Part shown: positions 1-9,160 of the stretch, one piece after another
How the letters are laid out: each line of letters opens with the position of its first letter
How positions within the stretch are numbered: position 1 is the stretch's first letter
Assembly (NCBI RefSeq): GCF_026343185.1
Contig: NZ_JAPEMA010000001.1
Coordinates: 4,154,001-4,218,000, forward strand
Length of the DNA: 64,000 bases
Direction: 5' to 3'
Source of the DNA: Streptomyces sp. NBC_00091
GTDB lineage: Bacteria > Actinomycetota > Actinomycetes > Streptomycetales > Streptomycetaceae
Translations under genes and position numbers: made by a program
The notes under the pieces: model-generated
Told to the model about the DNA's origin: nothing
Databases searched by the model: none
What the model saw: only the letters and a program-made list of their open reading frames with translations

Positions 1-62
1 GGATGCGCACCCCGGCCCGCTCCGGGCCCGCGTAGCGGCCCCACGGCCGTAGGCCGTACAGG
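1..62. other. Unassigned left edge, possibly the tail of an upstream gene
   Basis: Too little sequence to identify a gene. One plus-strand frame stays open to a TAG at 50-52, just before the strong hairpin at 63-106, which fits the end of a gene entering from the left. No motif is visible, so this is only a positional inference. The 107-255 stretch after the hairpin holds nothing recognisable. Confidence 0.2.
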
Positions 63-106
63 CCGAAGGGGCGCCGGGGCGCCATCGCGCCCCGGCGCCC
101 CTTCGG
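63..106. terminator. Strong bidirectional hairpin terminator
   Basis: Two perfectly complementary 20-base arms (63-82 and 87-106) are separated by the loop CATC. It lies 3' of the convergent P450 gene (ending at 256) and of whatever enters from the left, so it probably insulates the two. No U-tract follows, as is common in Streptomyces. Confidence 0.75.
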
Positions 107-255
107 TGGATCGCCGCGTCCTGTCAGGATCGGCCCTGGCCAGGGATCCCGCCACTCGGGCGGCCGACGGCGGCGGACGGCAGGGGCCGGGGCGTGGGAG
201 GTACGGCCCCTGCCGTCCTGGTGCACGGGCCGGCGCCGGCGCCGGCCCGGGTCCT

Positions 256-1500
256 TCAACCCGCGCTGACCCGCAGCTCCTTGATGCCGTTGAGCCAGGC
301 CGCGCGCAGCCGCCGCGGGCCCTGTGAGGCGGGCCGCAGGTCGGGCAGTACATCGGCCAGGGCGTTGAAGATCAGGTCGATCTCCATGATGGCCAGGGAC
401 TTGCCGAGGCAGAAGTGCGGGCCTCCGCCGCCGAAGCCGAGGTGTGGGTTCGGGTCGCGGGTGATGTCGAAGACGTCCGGGTCCTCGAAGACCTCGGGGT
501 CGTGGTTGGCGGAGGAGTAGAACAGCCCCACCCGGTCGCCGGCCTTGATCTTCCGGCCGCCCAGCTCGGTGTCCTGGGTGGCGGTGCGCTGGAAGGACAC
601 CACGGGCGTGGCCCAGCGCACGATCTCCTCCGCGGCGGTGGCCGGCCGGGTCGCCTTGTACAGCTCCCACTGGTCGGGGTGGGTGAGGAAGGCGTGCATG
701 CCGTGGCTGATGGCGTTGCGCGTGGTCTCGTTGCCCGCGACCGCCAGCAGCAGGACGAAGAGGCCGAACTCGTCGGAGCGCAGGTTGCCCTCGCCCTCGG
801 CCGCCACCAGCTGGCTGACGATGTCCTTGGCCGGGCACTCCTTGCGTTCGGCGGCCAGGTTCATCGCGTATCCGATGAGCTCCACGGCCGCGTTGGAGCC
901 GACCTCCTCGGTGATCGCGTACTCCGGGTCGTCGTACGCGATCATCTTGTTCGACCAGTCGAAGATCCGGGACCGGTCCGCCTGCGGTACGCCGATCAGC
1001 TCGGCGATGGCCTGGAGCGGGAGTTCGCACGCCACCTGCGTGACGAAGTCGAAGCTGCCGTCCGCCGACGCGGCCCGCGCCTCCTCGACGATCTTCCGGG
1101 CCCGGTCGCGCAGGGCCTGCTCCAGGCCGCGGATGGCCCGGGGGGTGAAGCCCCGCTGCACGATCTGGCGTACGCGGGTGTGTTCCGGCGGGTCCATGTT
1201 CAGCATGATCAGGCGCTGGGCATCTATCTGTTCGCGCTGGATGTGCTCGTTGAAGCGGATGATCGCCGTATTGGTGGTGGAGGAGAACAGTTCCGGGTGC
1301 GTGGAGACGTACTTGACGTCCGCGTGCCGGGTGACGGCCCAGTAGCCCTCGTCGTCGAATCCGGTGACGCCCCGCCGCTGCGGGCACCACCACACGGGTG
1401 CGGTCTGCCGCAGCTGGGCGAACTCCGGGAAGGGGACCCGGTCCTGGAGGAGGTCCGGGTCGGTGGCGTCGAAGCCTTCGGGCAGCGCGGGACAGGGCAT
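256..1500 (-). CDS. cyp125: Cytochrome P450, CYP125-like steroid C26 monooxygenase
   Basis: A 414-residue soluble P450. Visible hallmarks are the I-helix AGNETT (about residue 255), the K-helix ExxR in EEIVRW and the heme loop FGGGGPHFCLG (about residue 355) with the axial cysteine. The N-terminus and overall sequence closely resemble CYP125, which in mycobacteria and rhodococci oxidises the terminal C26/27 methyl of cholesterol to alcohol, aldehyde and acid. I chose the ATG at 1498-1500 because GGAG lies 7 bases upstream of it; ATGs at 1521 and 1539 have no ribosome site. The gene is divergent from a FadA5-like thiolase, and the shared upstream region carries KstR-like operators at 1559-1572 and 1680-1693. 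A 3Fe-4S ferredoxin at 13483 in the same predicted regulon is a plausible electron donor. Family call strong; the exact sterol substrate is inferred. Confidence 0.9.
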   Translation of the reverse strand: MPCPALPEGFDATDPDLLQDRVPFPEFAQLRQTAPVWWCPQRRGVTGFDDEGYWAVTRHADVKYVSTHPELFSSTTNTAIIRFNEHIQREQIDAQRLIMLNMDPPEHTRVRQIVQRGFTPRAIRGLEQALRDRARKIVEEARAASADGSFDFVTQVACELPLQAIAELIGVPQADRSRIFDWSNKMIAYDDPEYAITEEVGSNAAVELIGYAMNLAAERKECPAKDIVSQLVAAEGEGNLRSDEFGLFVLLLAVAGNETTRNAISHGMHAFLTHPDQWELYKATRPATAAEEIVRWATPVVSFQRTATQDTELGGRKIKAGDRVGLFYSSANHDPEVFEDPDVFDITRDPNPHLGFGGGGPHFCLGKSLAIMEIDLIFNALADVLPDLRPASQGPRRLRAAWLNGIKELRVSAG

Positions 1501-1527
1501 CGGGCGGCTCCAAAGTCTCATGAAGGT

Positions 1528-1542
1528 CTGACGGCCCATCAG
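1528..1542. promoter_or_regulatory. Degenerate CTGAC-N5-GTCAG palindrome
   Basis: CTGACGGCCCATCAG matches the CTGAC-N5-GTCAG palindrome found at 22758, 33146 and 39708 with one arm mismatch. It lies just upstream of the preferred cyp125 start and close to the KstR-like site. This could be a weak site of the same second regulator or chance. Confidence 0.3.
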
Positions 1543-1558
1543 AAGTTGGCTCGAAGGT

Positions 1559-1572
1559 AGTAACGAGTTCTA
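1559..1572. promoter_or_regulatory. KstR-like operator upstream of cyp125
   Basis: AGTAACGAGTTCTA fits TnnAACnnGTTnnA except for its first base. It lies 59 bases upstream of the cyp125 start. A KstR orthologue is encoded at 15957-16568, so repression of cyp125 is the natural reading. Confidence 0.65.
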
Positions 1573-1663
1573 GAAGTCACAAGAGCTCTCGCGCCAACTG
1601 TTGCGTGTGGAATCCGTGTAAGCCGCGTGCAAGACCCTTGCGTGCCGGGGGTCCAGGTCATAA

Positions 1664-2935
<1,272 letters not shown>

Positions 2936-2978
2936 GTGCTCCGGGCGCCCGCTGAACCCCGTGGGATGGGATGCGGAA

Positions 2979-3019
2979 GGCCCCGGTGGCCGGACCTGGG
3001 GAGGCCGGCCACCGGGGCC
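2979..3019. terminator. Hairpin terminator between convergent genes
   Basis: GGCCCCGGTGGCCGG (2979-2993) pairs perfectly with CCGGCCACCGGGGCC (3005-3019) across an 11-base loop. It separates the thiolase from the convergent cell-wall enzyme gene and can act on both. Confidence 0.75.
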
Positions 3020-3078
3020 CTCGTATGTTTCGCTGCGCCTGTTCTGGCCGCGCCTGTTCTCGCTGCGCTACTGGCGGC

Positions 3079-3483
3079 TTAGTACCAGTGGTTGTTCTGC
3101 CAGAAGTTCCAGGCGCCGACCGGGCTGCCGTAGCGCTCGTTCATGTAGTCCAGGCCCCACTTGATCTGGGTGGCCGGGTTGGTCTTCCAGTCCGAGCCCG
3201 CGGAGGACATCTTCGACGCCGGCAGGGCCTGGACCAGGCCGTACGCGCCGGAAGAGGAGTTGGTCGCGGTGTAGTCCCAGCCGCTCTCGTGGGTGACGAT
3301 CTTGTCAAAGGCGGCGAACTGGGCCGGGTCCTTGATCATCTGCTGGGCGATCGCCTTGGCGCCCGTCGGAGCGGCCTGCGCGGGGACGGCGGCGAGCATG
3401 GAACCCGCGACGCCCAGAGCGAGGACAGTACCGGCGAGGGTCTTCTTCGAAGCGGCGATGCGGCGGATGACGGCGTTGGACAC
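3079..3483 (-). CDS. Secreted transglycosylase-like (lysozyme-fold) protein
   Basis: A 134-residue exported protein. A signal peptide (SKKTLAGTVLALGV...PAQA, residues 1-38) is followed by a compact SLT/resuscitation-factor-like domain. It contains the probable catalytic glutamate in IVTHESGWDY, then GAYGLVQALP and a C-terminal YGSPVGAWNFW. Such proteins cleave peptidoglycan glycan strands during growth or germination. GTG at 3481-3483 is preferred because GGAAGG lies 7 bases upstream; an earlier ATG would add a non-signal leader. An unusually long untranslated region (3484-3814) separates it from the next gene and may hold a cis-acting control element. Confidence 0.8.
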   Translation of the reverse strand: MSNAVIRRIAASKKTLAGTVLALGVAGSMLAAVPAQAAPTGAKAIAQQMIKDPAQFAAFDKIVTHESGWDYTATNSSSGAYGLVQALPASKMSSAGSDWKTNPATQIKWGLDYMNERYGSPVGAWNFWQNNHWY

Positions 3484-3814
3484 GGATGAACCTTCCGAAG
3501 GGGACAAGGGCGGTCGCGGCATGCCGAAGACATGCGTGAGCCACTCACGCGGAGGAGAGGGGTTCGTCCCGGCGGGGGGCTGTGCGCCCCGGCCGCCTCG
3601 GCGACAACACCAGTTAGCCAGGCCGCCGACGGCCTGGCAATGCCCCCCTCTTACTAGTGGACCTCGCAGCCGGGGCGAAAGGTCCCGCGCCGCCCGGGGC
3701 CTCGTTCGCGCAGGTGGGGGACTGTGTCAGGAGGCCGCCCGGGACTACTATCCCGGATCGAATGTGACCTAGGTCCTGTGGGCCGCCTCACCGCCCAAGG
3801 CCCCGAATGTCACC
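3484..3814 (-). promoter_or_regulatory. Long structured leader of the transglycosylase gene
   Basis: About 330 bases without a gene. It holds a perfect hairpin GCCAGGCCG/CGGCCTGGC (3617-3638) and, on the minus strand, a GTCGCCGAGG segment followed by a GC stem and GGGACGAACCCC (about 3555-3605). That arrangement is loosely like the c-di-AMP (ydaO) riboswitches that precede cell-wall hydrolase genes in Streptomyces. The other conserved blocks of that class could not be aligned, so riboswitch identity is a hypothesis. Confidence 0.35.
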
Positions 3815-4690
3815 TTACGTATCCGCTTGCACCCCTTTTGGTGCGTGTCCTGGGTCACTTCCAGCCCTCGAATCGAAGGAAACCGGGGCGTCGAAGGCAG
3901 CTTTACGAGTCGCCCGCCGCAGCGCCTTCAGCAGCGTGGCCCCGAGCGTGAGCGTCAGTACGACCGTCAGCGCGGCCCGCCCCAGATCCCAGCCCACCGA
4001 GGTCGCCAGGCAGTACGCCACGAAGCGCGCCAGGTTCTGGCCCACCGGGTCGCCCGGATGGAAGGAGACGCCCTGGCCCATGCCCTGCAGGATCACCCAG
4101 CCCTGGAGGTTCATGACCGTGCCGTACGCGAAGGAGCCCAGGAACCCGTACGCCGCGAGCATCGCCAGCTCGGCCCGCCCCCGGATCCGCTCCGGCCCCG
4201 GCAGCAGCCCGGCGCCCAGCGAGAACCAACCCAGGGCCAGCATCTGGAACGGCATCCACGGCCCGACCCCGCCCGTCAGCAGGGCGGACGCGAACATCGT
4301 GACCGAGCCGAGGACGAAGCCGAAGCCCGGCCCCAGCACGCGGCCGCTGAGCACCATCAGGAAGAACATCGGCTCCAGGCCGGCCGTGCCCGCGCCCAGC
4401 GGCCGCAGCGCCGCGCCCACGGCGGCGAGCACCCCGAGCATCGCGACGGCCTTGGCGTCCATGCCGTTGTCGGCGATGGTCGCGACCACGACGGCCACCA
4501 GGAGGGGGAGCAGCGCGGCGAAGAGCCACGGGGCGTCCTGGGAGTGGGCCAGGCCGGACTGGCGGTCCGCGAGCAGGGGCCAGCCGAAGGCGGCGATGCC
4601 GATGAGGGTGACCAGGACCAGGGCCGCGGCGGCGCGGGGGCCGATGCGGACGGGGCGGGCCGCGGGGCGGGCCGCGGGGCGGGCCGTCAT
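3815..4690 (-). CDS. ECF transporter S component (probable cobalamin or precursor)
   Basis: A 291-residue membrane protein with about six hydrophobic segments, the usual size and character of ECF substrate-binding S subunits. The N-terminus carries a short AARP triplication encoded by a 12-base repeat. Its ATG overlaps the stop of the preceding ATPase gene (ATGA, 4687-4690), so it is translationally coupled and last in a five-gene operon. The operon leader carries a cobalamin riboswitch (10476-10650), which makes a corrinoid the likely substrate. Family call is good; substrate is inferred from regulation and context. Confidence 0.78.
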   Translation of the reverse strand: MTARPAARPAARPVRIGPRAAAALVLVTLIGIAAFGWPLLADRQSGLAHSQDAPWLFAALLPLLVAVVVATIADNGMDAKAVAMLGVLAAVGAALRPLGAGTAGLEPMFFLMVLSGRVLGPGFGFVLGSVTMFASALLTGGVGPWMPFQMLALGWFSLGAGLLPGPERIRGRAELAMLAAYGFLGSFAYGTVMNLQGWVILQGMGQGVSFHPGDPVGQNLARFVAYCLATSVGWDLGRAALTVVLTLTLGATLLKALRRATRKAAFDAPVSFDSRAGSDPGHAPKGVQADT

Positions 4691-7134
4691 GTGGTCGCCT
4701 CCAGCGCCGCGGCCACCTGGGAGACGGTGAGCCAGTGGCCCGGGGCCAGGATCTTGGCCACCTGCGGGGCGAAGGCGGGCGAGGACACCACGACCTCGGC
4801 CGTCGGACCGTCCGCGACGATCTCCCCGCCCGCCAGGATGACCACCCGGTGCGCCAGCTCCGCGGCCAGCTCCACGTCGTGCGTCGCCAGGACGATGGCG
4901 TGGCCGTCGGCGGCGAGGGCGCGCAGCGTCTCCACCAGGCGGGCCTTGGCGGCGTAGTCCAGGCCGCGGGTGGGCTCGTCCAGCAGCAGCAGGGCCGGCC
5001 GGCCGGTCAGGACCAGGGCGAGGGCGAGCGTCAGCCGCTGGCCCTCGGACAGGTCCCGGGGGTGGGTGTCGTCCGGTACGCCGGGCAGCAGGGCGCCGAC
5101 CAGGGCACGGCAGGTCCCGGCGGCCGCCCCCGCGTCGGCGTCGGCCGCGGCGCACTCGGCGGCGACCGTGTCGGCGTAGAGGAGGTCGCGGGGCTCCTGC
5201 GGGACCAGGCCGACCCGGCGGACCATCTCCGGCGGCGGGGTGCGGTGCGGGGTGCGGCCGCCGACCGTCACCTGGCCGGTGGTGGGGGCGAGGGTGCCGG
5301 TGAGGGCGGCGAGGAGGGTGGACTTGCCGGCGCCGTTGCGGCCCATGAGGGCGACGGTCTCGCCGGGCGCGACGCGGAGGGTGACGTCGCGCAGCACCTC
5401 TGCGCGTCCGCGGCGGATCCCGAGGGCGGTGGCTGCGGCGACGCTGCCGCTGCCCTGGCCGGGCGTGGAGTCCTGCCCGGGGCCGCCGCCGCTGCCCTGG
5501 CCGGGCGCGGTGGAGCCGGCGGGGGCAGCCGCCTGCCCGCCCCGGCGCCGCAGCCGGGCCGCCAGCCCGGGCGAGGCCCCGCTCCGGCCGCCGCCCGTGC
5601 CGCTGCCGCTGCCCTGGTCGGGCGCGGTGCCGGTCCGCCTCCGGCCCAGCCGGCCGCCGCTGCCGGGGCGGTTGTCGCTGCCGGTGCCGCTGCGCGGGCC
5701 GGGTGAGGTGCCCCGCTGAAGCACCCGGCCCAGCCAGCCGGTGCCGGTGCCGCTGCGCGGGGCTTCTTCCCCACCCCGCCCCTTCCCGAAACTGGGGGCT
5801 CCGCCCCCAGACCCCCTCGCCTCAATCGCCGGCGGGGCTGGGTGGGGGCCGGGCGGCTGGCGCCCACCGGGGTGGTCCGCCTGCGGGCCGGGCTGCCCGG
5901 AGGGCAGATCCAGCCTCGCCGGCGATTGAGGCGCGGGGTCCGGGGCGGAGCCCTGGGGAACGGTGGAAGGGCGGGTAGGGGACTCGCCCCGCGCAGCGGC
6001 AGCCCCCGGCATCGAGAGACCGGTCCCGGGGTCAGGGGAGGCCGAGGCCGGACCCGGTACGCCGAGTGCGGGGTCCGGGGCGGAGCCCGGGGCCGCCACG
6101 TCGGGGGCCGGGGCGGCGGAGCCCAGGCCCGACAGCCCGGGCGTGGCGGCGGAGCCCGGGGCTGGGGTGGTGGGGGCCGCAGCCCCCGGGGCCGGTGCGC
6201 CGGGCGTGGCGGCGGAGCCCGGGGCCGGGGTGGTGGGGGCCGCAGCCCCCGGGGCCGGTGCGCCGGGAGTGGGGGCGGAGCCCGGGGCCGGGGCGGCGGG
6301 CGTGGCGGCGGCCCCACGGGCTGAGAGGTGGGTGCGGAGGGGGGCGGATTGGCGGCGGGCGTCGCGGATGGAGAGGGGGAGCGGGGACCAGCCCGCGAGG
6401 CGGCCCAGGGAGACCACCGGCGGGTGGACGGGGGAGACGGCCATGATCTCCGCCGGGGGCCCCAGGACCGGCGCCGCCCCGGGCGCCGGCAGCAGCAGCA
6501 CCTGGTCGGCGTACTGCACCACCCGCTCCAGGCGGTGCTCCGCCATCAGCACCGTCGTGCCGAGGTCGTGCACCAGGCGTTGCAGGACGGCCAGGACCTC
6601 CTCCGCCGCCGCCGGGTCGAGGGCCGAGGTGGGCTCGTCCAGTACGAGCACGCGCGGGTGCGGGGTCAGCACCGACCCGATCGCCACCCGCTGCTGCTGC
6701 CCGCCCGACAGTGAGGCGATCGGGCGGTCGCGCAGCTCGTTCAGCCCGAGCAGGTCCAGGGTCTCCTCCACCCGGCGCCGCATCACCGCAGGTGCCAGGC
6801 CCAGCGACTCCATCCCGTACGCCAGCTCGTCCTCCACCACGTCCGTCACGAAGTGCGCCAGGGGATCCTGCCCCACCGTCCCCACCACGTCCGCCAGCTC
6901 GCGCGGCATGTGCGTACGGGTGTCCCGCCCGGCCACCGTCACCCGACCCCGCAGCGTGCCGCCCGTGAAGTGCGGGACCAGCCCGGACACCGCGCCCAGC
7001 AGGGTCGACTTGCCGACCCCCGACGGGCCGACCAGCAGCGTCAGCTCACCCTCCGGGACGGTGAAGTCCGCATCCCGGAGAGAAGGGTGCGCGGCGCCCT
7101 CGTAGGTCACCGACACCTGCTCGAAGCGGATCAA
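4687..7134 (-). CDS. ECF transporter ATPase, two fused ABC domains with a very long linker
   Basis: An 815-residue fusion of two energy-coupling-factor ATPases. Domain 1 (about 1-235) has Walker A GPSGVGKST, signature LSGGQQQRVA and Walker B VLVLDEPTSALD. Domain 2 (about 575-815) has GRNGAGKST, a signature-like LSEGQRLTLAL, LLLLDEPTRGLD and the switch histidine in LATHD. Between them lie roughly 320 residues of Pro/Ala/Gly/Ser-rich sequence, far more than in usual fused EcfAA' proteins. Part of it is a 63-bp tandem repeat (6141-6300) and part a REP-like inverted repeat (5771-5978). The start is TTG at 7132-7134: GGAG lies 8 bases upstream and TTG overlaps the stop of the T-component gene (TTGA). 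It powers uptake with the neighbouring T and S subunits. Confidence 0.88.
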   Translation of the reverse strand: MIRFEQVSVTYEGAAHPSLRDADFTVPEGELTLLVGPSGVGKSTLLGAVSGLVPHFTGGTLRGRVTVAGRDTRTHMPRELADVVGTVGQDPLAHFVTDVVEDELAYGMESLGLAPAVMRRRVEETLDLLGLNELRDRPIASLSGGQQQRVAIGSVLTPHPRVLVLDEPTSALDPAAAEEVLAVLQRLVHDLGTTVLMAEHRLERVVQYADQVLLLPAPGAAPVLGPPAEIMAVSPVHPPVVSLGRLAGWSPLPLSIRDARRQSAPLRTHLSARGAAATPAAPAPGSAPTPGAPAPGAAAPTTPAPGSAATPGAPAPGAAAPTTPAPGSAATPGLSGLGSAAPAPDVAAPGSAPDPALGVPGPASASPDPGTGLSMPGAAAARGESPTRPSTVPQGSAPDPAPQSPARLDLPSGQPGPQADHPGGRQPPGPHPAPPAIEARGSGGGAPSFGKGRGGEEAPRSGTGTGWLGRVLQRGTSPGPRSGTGSDNRPGSGGRLGRRRTGTAPDQGSGSGTGGGRSGASPGLAARLRRRGGQAAAPAGSTAPGQGSGGGPGQDSTPGQGSGSVAAATALGIRRGRAEVLRDVTLRVAPGETVALMGRNGAGKSTLLAALTGTLAPTTGQVTVGGRTPHRTPPPEMVRRVGLVPQEPRDLLYADTVAAECAAADADAGAAAGTCRALVGALLPGVPDDTHPRDLSEGQRLTLALALVLTGRPALLLLDEPTRGLDYAAKARLVETLRALAADGHAIVLATHDVELAAELAHRVVILAGGEIVADGPTAEVVVSSPAFAPQVAKILAPGHWLTVSQVAAALEATT
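5771..5978. repeat. REP-like inverted repeat embedded in coding sequence
   Basis: 5771-5840 and the reverse complement of 5911-5978 are diverged copies of one another, each containing a GGGGCTCCGCCCC-type core and CTCAATCGCCGGCG. This motif set resembles repetitive elements usually seen between Streptomyces genes. Here it is read in frame as part of the ATPase linker, giving PAIEARGSGGGAPSFGKG. Confidence 0.7.
6141..6300. repeat. 63-bp tandem repeat in the ATPase linker
   Basis: A 63-bp unit begins at 6141 and 6204, with a partial third unit at 6267, and is almost identical between copies. Being a multiple of three, it adds 21-residue blocks of the type GAPAPGAAAPTTPAPGSAATP and keeps the frame. 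Copy number is likely to vary between strains. Confidence 0.85.
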
Positions 7135-8480
7135 CGGGAAGACTCCTCGGGAGGAACGGGGGCCACGAAGGCCGGAAGCAGGCCGATCAGGATCGCCGCC
7201 GCGGGCCACAGCGGCAGCCCGGGCGCGACCAGCGGGACCACGCCCGGCCGCAGCCCTTCGGGGTCCACCGACCCCGCGTGGATCAGCAGGGCCGCGACCG
7301 CCGCCCCCGAGCCGGCGACCAGCCAGGCGCGCACCCCCCACCGGTCGGGCCGGTAGCGGGTGCGGATGCTGCGCCGCCCGCCGAGCCGCAGCCCCGCGAG
7401 GGCCAGCACCAGGCCGATGCCGAGCACGGGCAGCCCGTACGCGGCGCCCTCCGCCGCGAGCAGCCCGTACGTACCGGCGCACATGCCGAGCAGCCCGCCG
7501 AGGGTGAGGGCGTTGGTGGTGTGCCGCACGGCCGGCGGAACCCGCGCCGTACGCCCGTACCCGCGCGCGTCCATCGAGGCGGCGACGGCCACCGAGCGCT
7601 CCAGCGCCCCCTCCAGCACCGGCAGCCCGATCTGGAGGACGGCCTTGACCCCGCCGGTGGGGCGCCCGCGCAGCCGGCGGGCGGTCCGCAGGCGGGCCAC
7701 GTCGGCGACCATGTTCGGGGCGAAGGTCATGGCGACGACCACCGCCACGCCCGCCTCGTAGAGGGCGGCCGGCAGGGACTTCAGCAGCCGCGCCGGATTG
7801 GCGAGCGCGTTCGCGGCGCCGACGCAGATCAGCAGGGCGGCCAGCTTCGCGCCGTCGTAGAAGGCGAAGACCAGCTGCTCGGCGGTGACCCGGCCGCCGA
7901 AGCGGATGCCCTGCGCCCAGGCCGGGAGCGGGATCTCGGGCAGGGTGAAGAGGGTGTGCGTGCCGGGGATCGGGGAGCCCAGCAGCATGGAGAAGACCAG
8001 CCGCAGCCCGATGACGAAGAGGCCGAGCTTGACGAAGGCCCCGTAGGAACGCGCCCAGGGCGCCTCCGTCCGGCGCGCCGCGACCACGTACCCGGCGACG
8101 CCGACGATCAGCCCGAGGAGCAGCGGATTGGTGGTCCGGGAGGCGGCGGTGGCGAGCCCGAGGGCCCACAGCCACCAGGCCCCCGCGTGCAGGGCGTTCC
8201 CGCGCCGGGCTTCGGGGGCCTGCCAGTGCCTCCGGCGGTTGTACGTCGGCCCGTGCGGGGGGTCGGATTGCCCGGCCGCACCGCGCTGGGCCGGGGGTGC
8301 GTCCGCGCCTGACGCGCCGTGGGTGGTGCGCCCGGCCTGCGGCCGGGCTGGGTACCCACCCGTGCGGACCGTACGTCGGGTGGGGGTGGCCCCCGTGGGT
8401 GGCTGAGCGCCGTCGGCGGCTGCCGCGCCGTCGCTCGGCTCACCGGCGGCGGGACCTGCGTCGGCGGCGGGGTGCGTCAT
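7131..8480 (-). CDS. ECF transporter T component (CbiQ/EcfT family)
   Basis: A 449-residue protein. The first 90 or so residues are hydrophilic and Pro/Ala/Gly-rich, an unusual extension. The rest is a multi-spanning membrane domain with the two short Ala-Arg-Gly coupling motifs typical of EcfT, recognisable as SMDARGYGR at about 320 and a related TARRLRGRP upstream. EcfT bridges the ATPases to the S subunit. Start and stop both overlap neighbours: ATGA with the upstream secreted-protein gene and TTGA with the ATPase, so all are coupled. Cobalamin-riboswitch control of the operon points to corrinoid uptake. Confidence 0.85.
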   Translation of the reverse strand: MTHPAADAGPAAGEPSDGAAAADGAQPPTGATPTRRTVRTGGYPARPQAGRTTHGASGADAPPAQRGAAGQSDPPHGPTYNRRRHWQAPEARRGNALHAGAWWLWALGLATAASRTTNPLLLGLIVGVAGYVVAARRTEAPWARSYGAFVKLGLFVIGLRLVFSMLLGSPIPGTHTLFTLPEIPLPAWAQGIRFGGRVTAEQLVFAFYDGAKLAALLICVGAANALANPARLLKSLPAALYEAGVAVVVAMTFAPNMVADVARLRTARRLRGRPTGGVKAVLQIGLPVLEGALERSVAVAASMDARGYGRTARVPPAVRHTTNALTLGGLLGMCAGTYGLLAAEGAAYGLPVLGIGLVLALAGLRLGGRRSIRTRYRPDRWGVRAWLVAGSGAAVAALLIHAGSVDPEGLRPGVVPLVAPGLPLWPAAAILIGLLPAFVAPVPPEESSR

Positions 8481-9160
8481 CGCCTGCGGCGGCGGGACTG
8501 CCAGATGCCGGCCGAGCCCAGGGCGAGGACCGCCGCGATGCCCAGGAACAGGCCCGCCGCGGGGCCGGAGGAGGCCTCCGGCTCGGGGGCGGCCGACGCC
8601 GACGCCGACGCGGAGGGCTTCGGCTGCGCGTCCCCGATGGGCTCGCCGCAGCCCGTCCTCGGATAGCCGGAGATCCCGCACAGCAGCGCCGCGCCGTTGT
8701 AGCGCAGCGGCTTCGCCACCTCCGCCAGAGCCTCGGCGGCCGTGGCCTCCGGGGCCACCTGCGCGCAGGCCGTGCGCGCGGTGCCCTGCGGCGGGGTCTC
8801 GCCGCCGGGTGCGTCCTCGGGTACCCCGAAGTCGATGACCAGGGCCACCCGCTTCTTGCCGTCCGCCGGGGCGGTACCGGCGCAGACGGCCGCGAAGTCG
8901 GCGGCCGCGCGCGGCCGGGCCGCCTCGTCGCCGGCGTCCTTGCTCACCGAGAAGCGGAAGCCGAGCGTGGCGCCGTCCGCGGGCCGGGCCGTCGAGGGGC
9001 CCTGGGTGGCGTACGCCCACGTGCCGCCCGCGCCGTCCCAGAACGACCAGTAGCGGTAGCTCGCCGCCAGCGCCGGGGAGGCCGCGAACAGGGTCAGGAC
9101 CAGCCCGAGGGCACCCAGGACCACGGCGGCCGACGACCCGCGGGGACGGCGCCGGCTCAC
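8477..9160 (-). CDS. Secreted, membrane-anchored protein of the cobalamin-uptake operon
   Basis: A 227-residue protein with an N-terminal signal peptide (about 1-32, ending SPALA), an extracellular domain opening with YRYWSFWDG...WAYATQGP, two cysteine pairs, a Ser/Ala/Pro-rich stalk, and a C-terminal transmembrane helix followed by RRRRR. This leaves a domain on the outer face of the membrane. I do not know its biochemical function. Co-transcription with a barrel-type secreted protein and an ECF transporter suggests a role in capturing or handing over the corrinoid. GTG at 9158-9160 overlaps the upstream stop (GTGA). Confidence 0.75.
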   Translation of the reverse strand: MSRRRPRGSSAAVVLGALGLVLTLFAASPALAASYRYWSFWDGAGGTWAYATQGPSTARPADGATLGFRFSVSKDAGDEAARPRAAADFAAVCAGTAPADGKKRVALVIDFGVPEDAPGGETPPQGTARTACAQVAPEATAAEALAEVAKPLRYNGAALLCGISGYPRTGCGEPIGDAQPKPSASASASAAPEPEASSGPAAGLFLGIAAVLALGSAGIWQSRRRRR

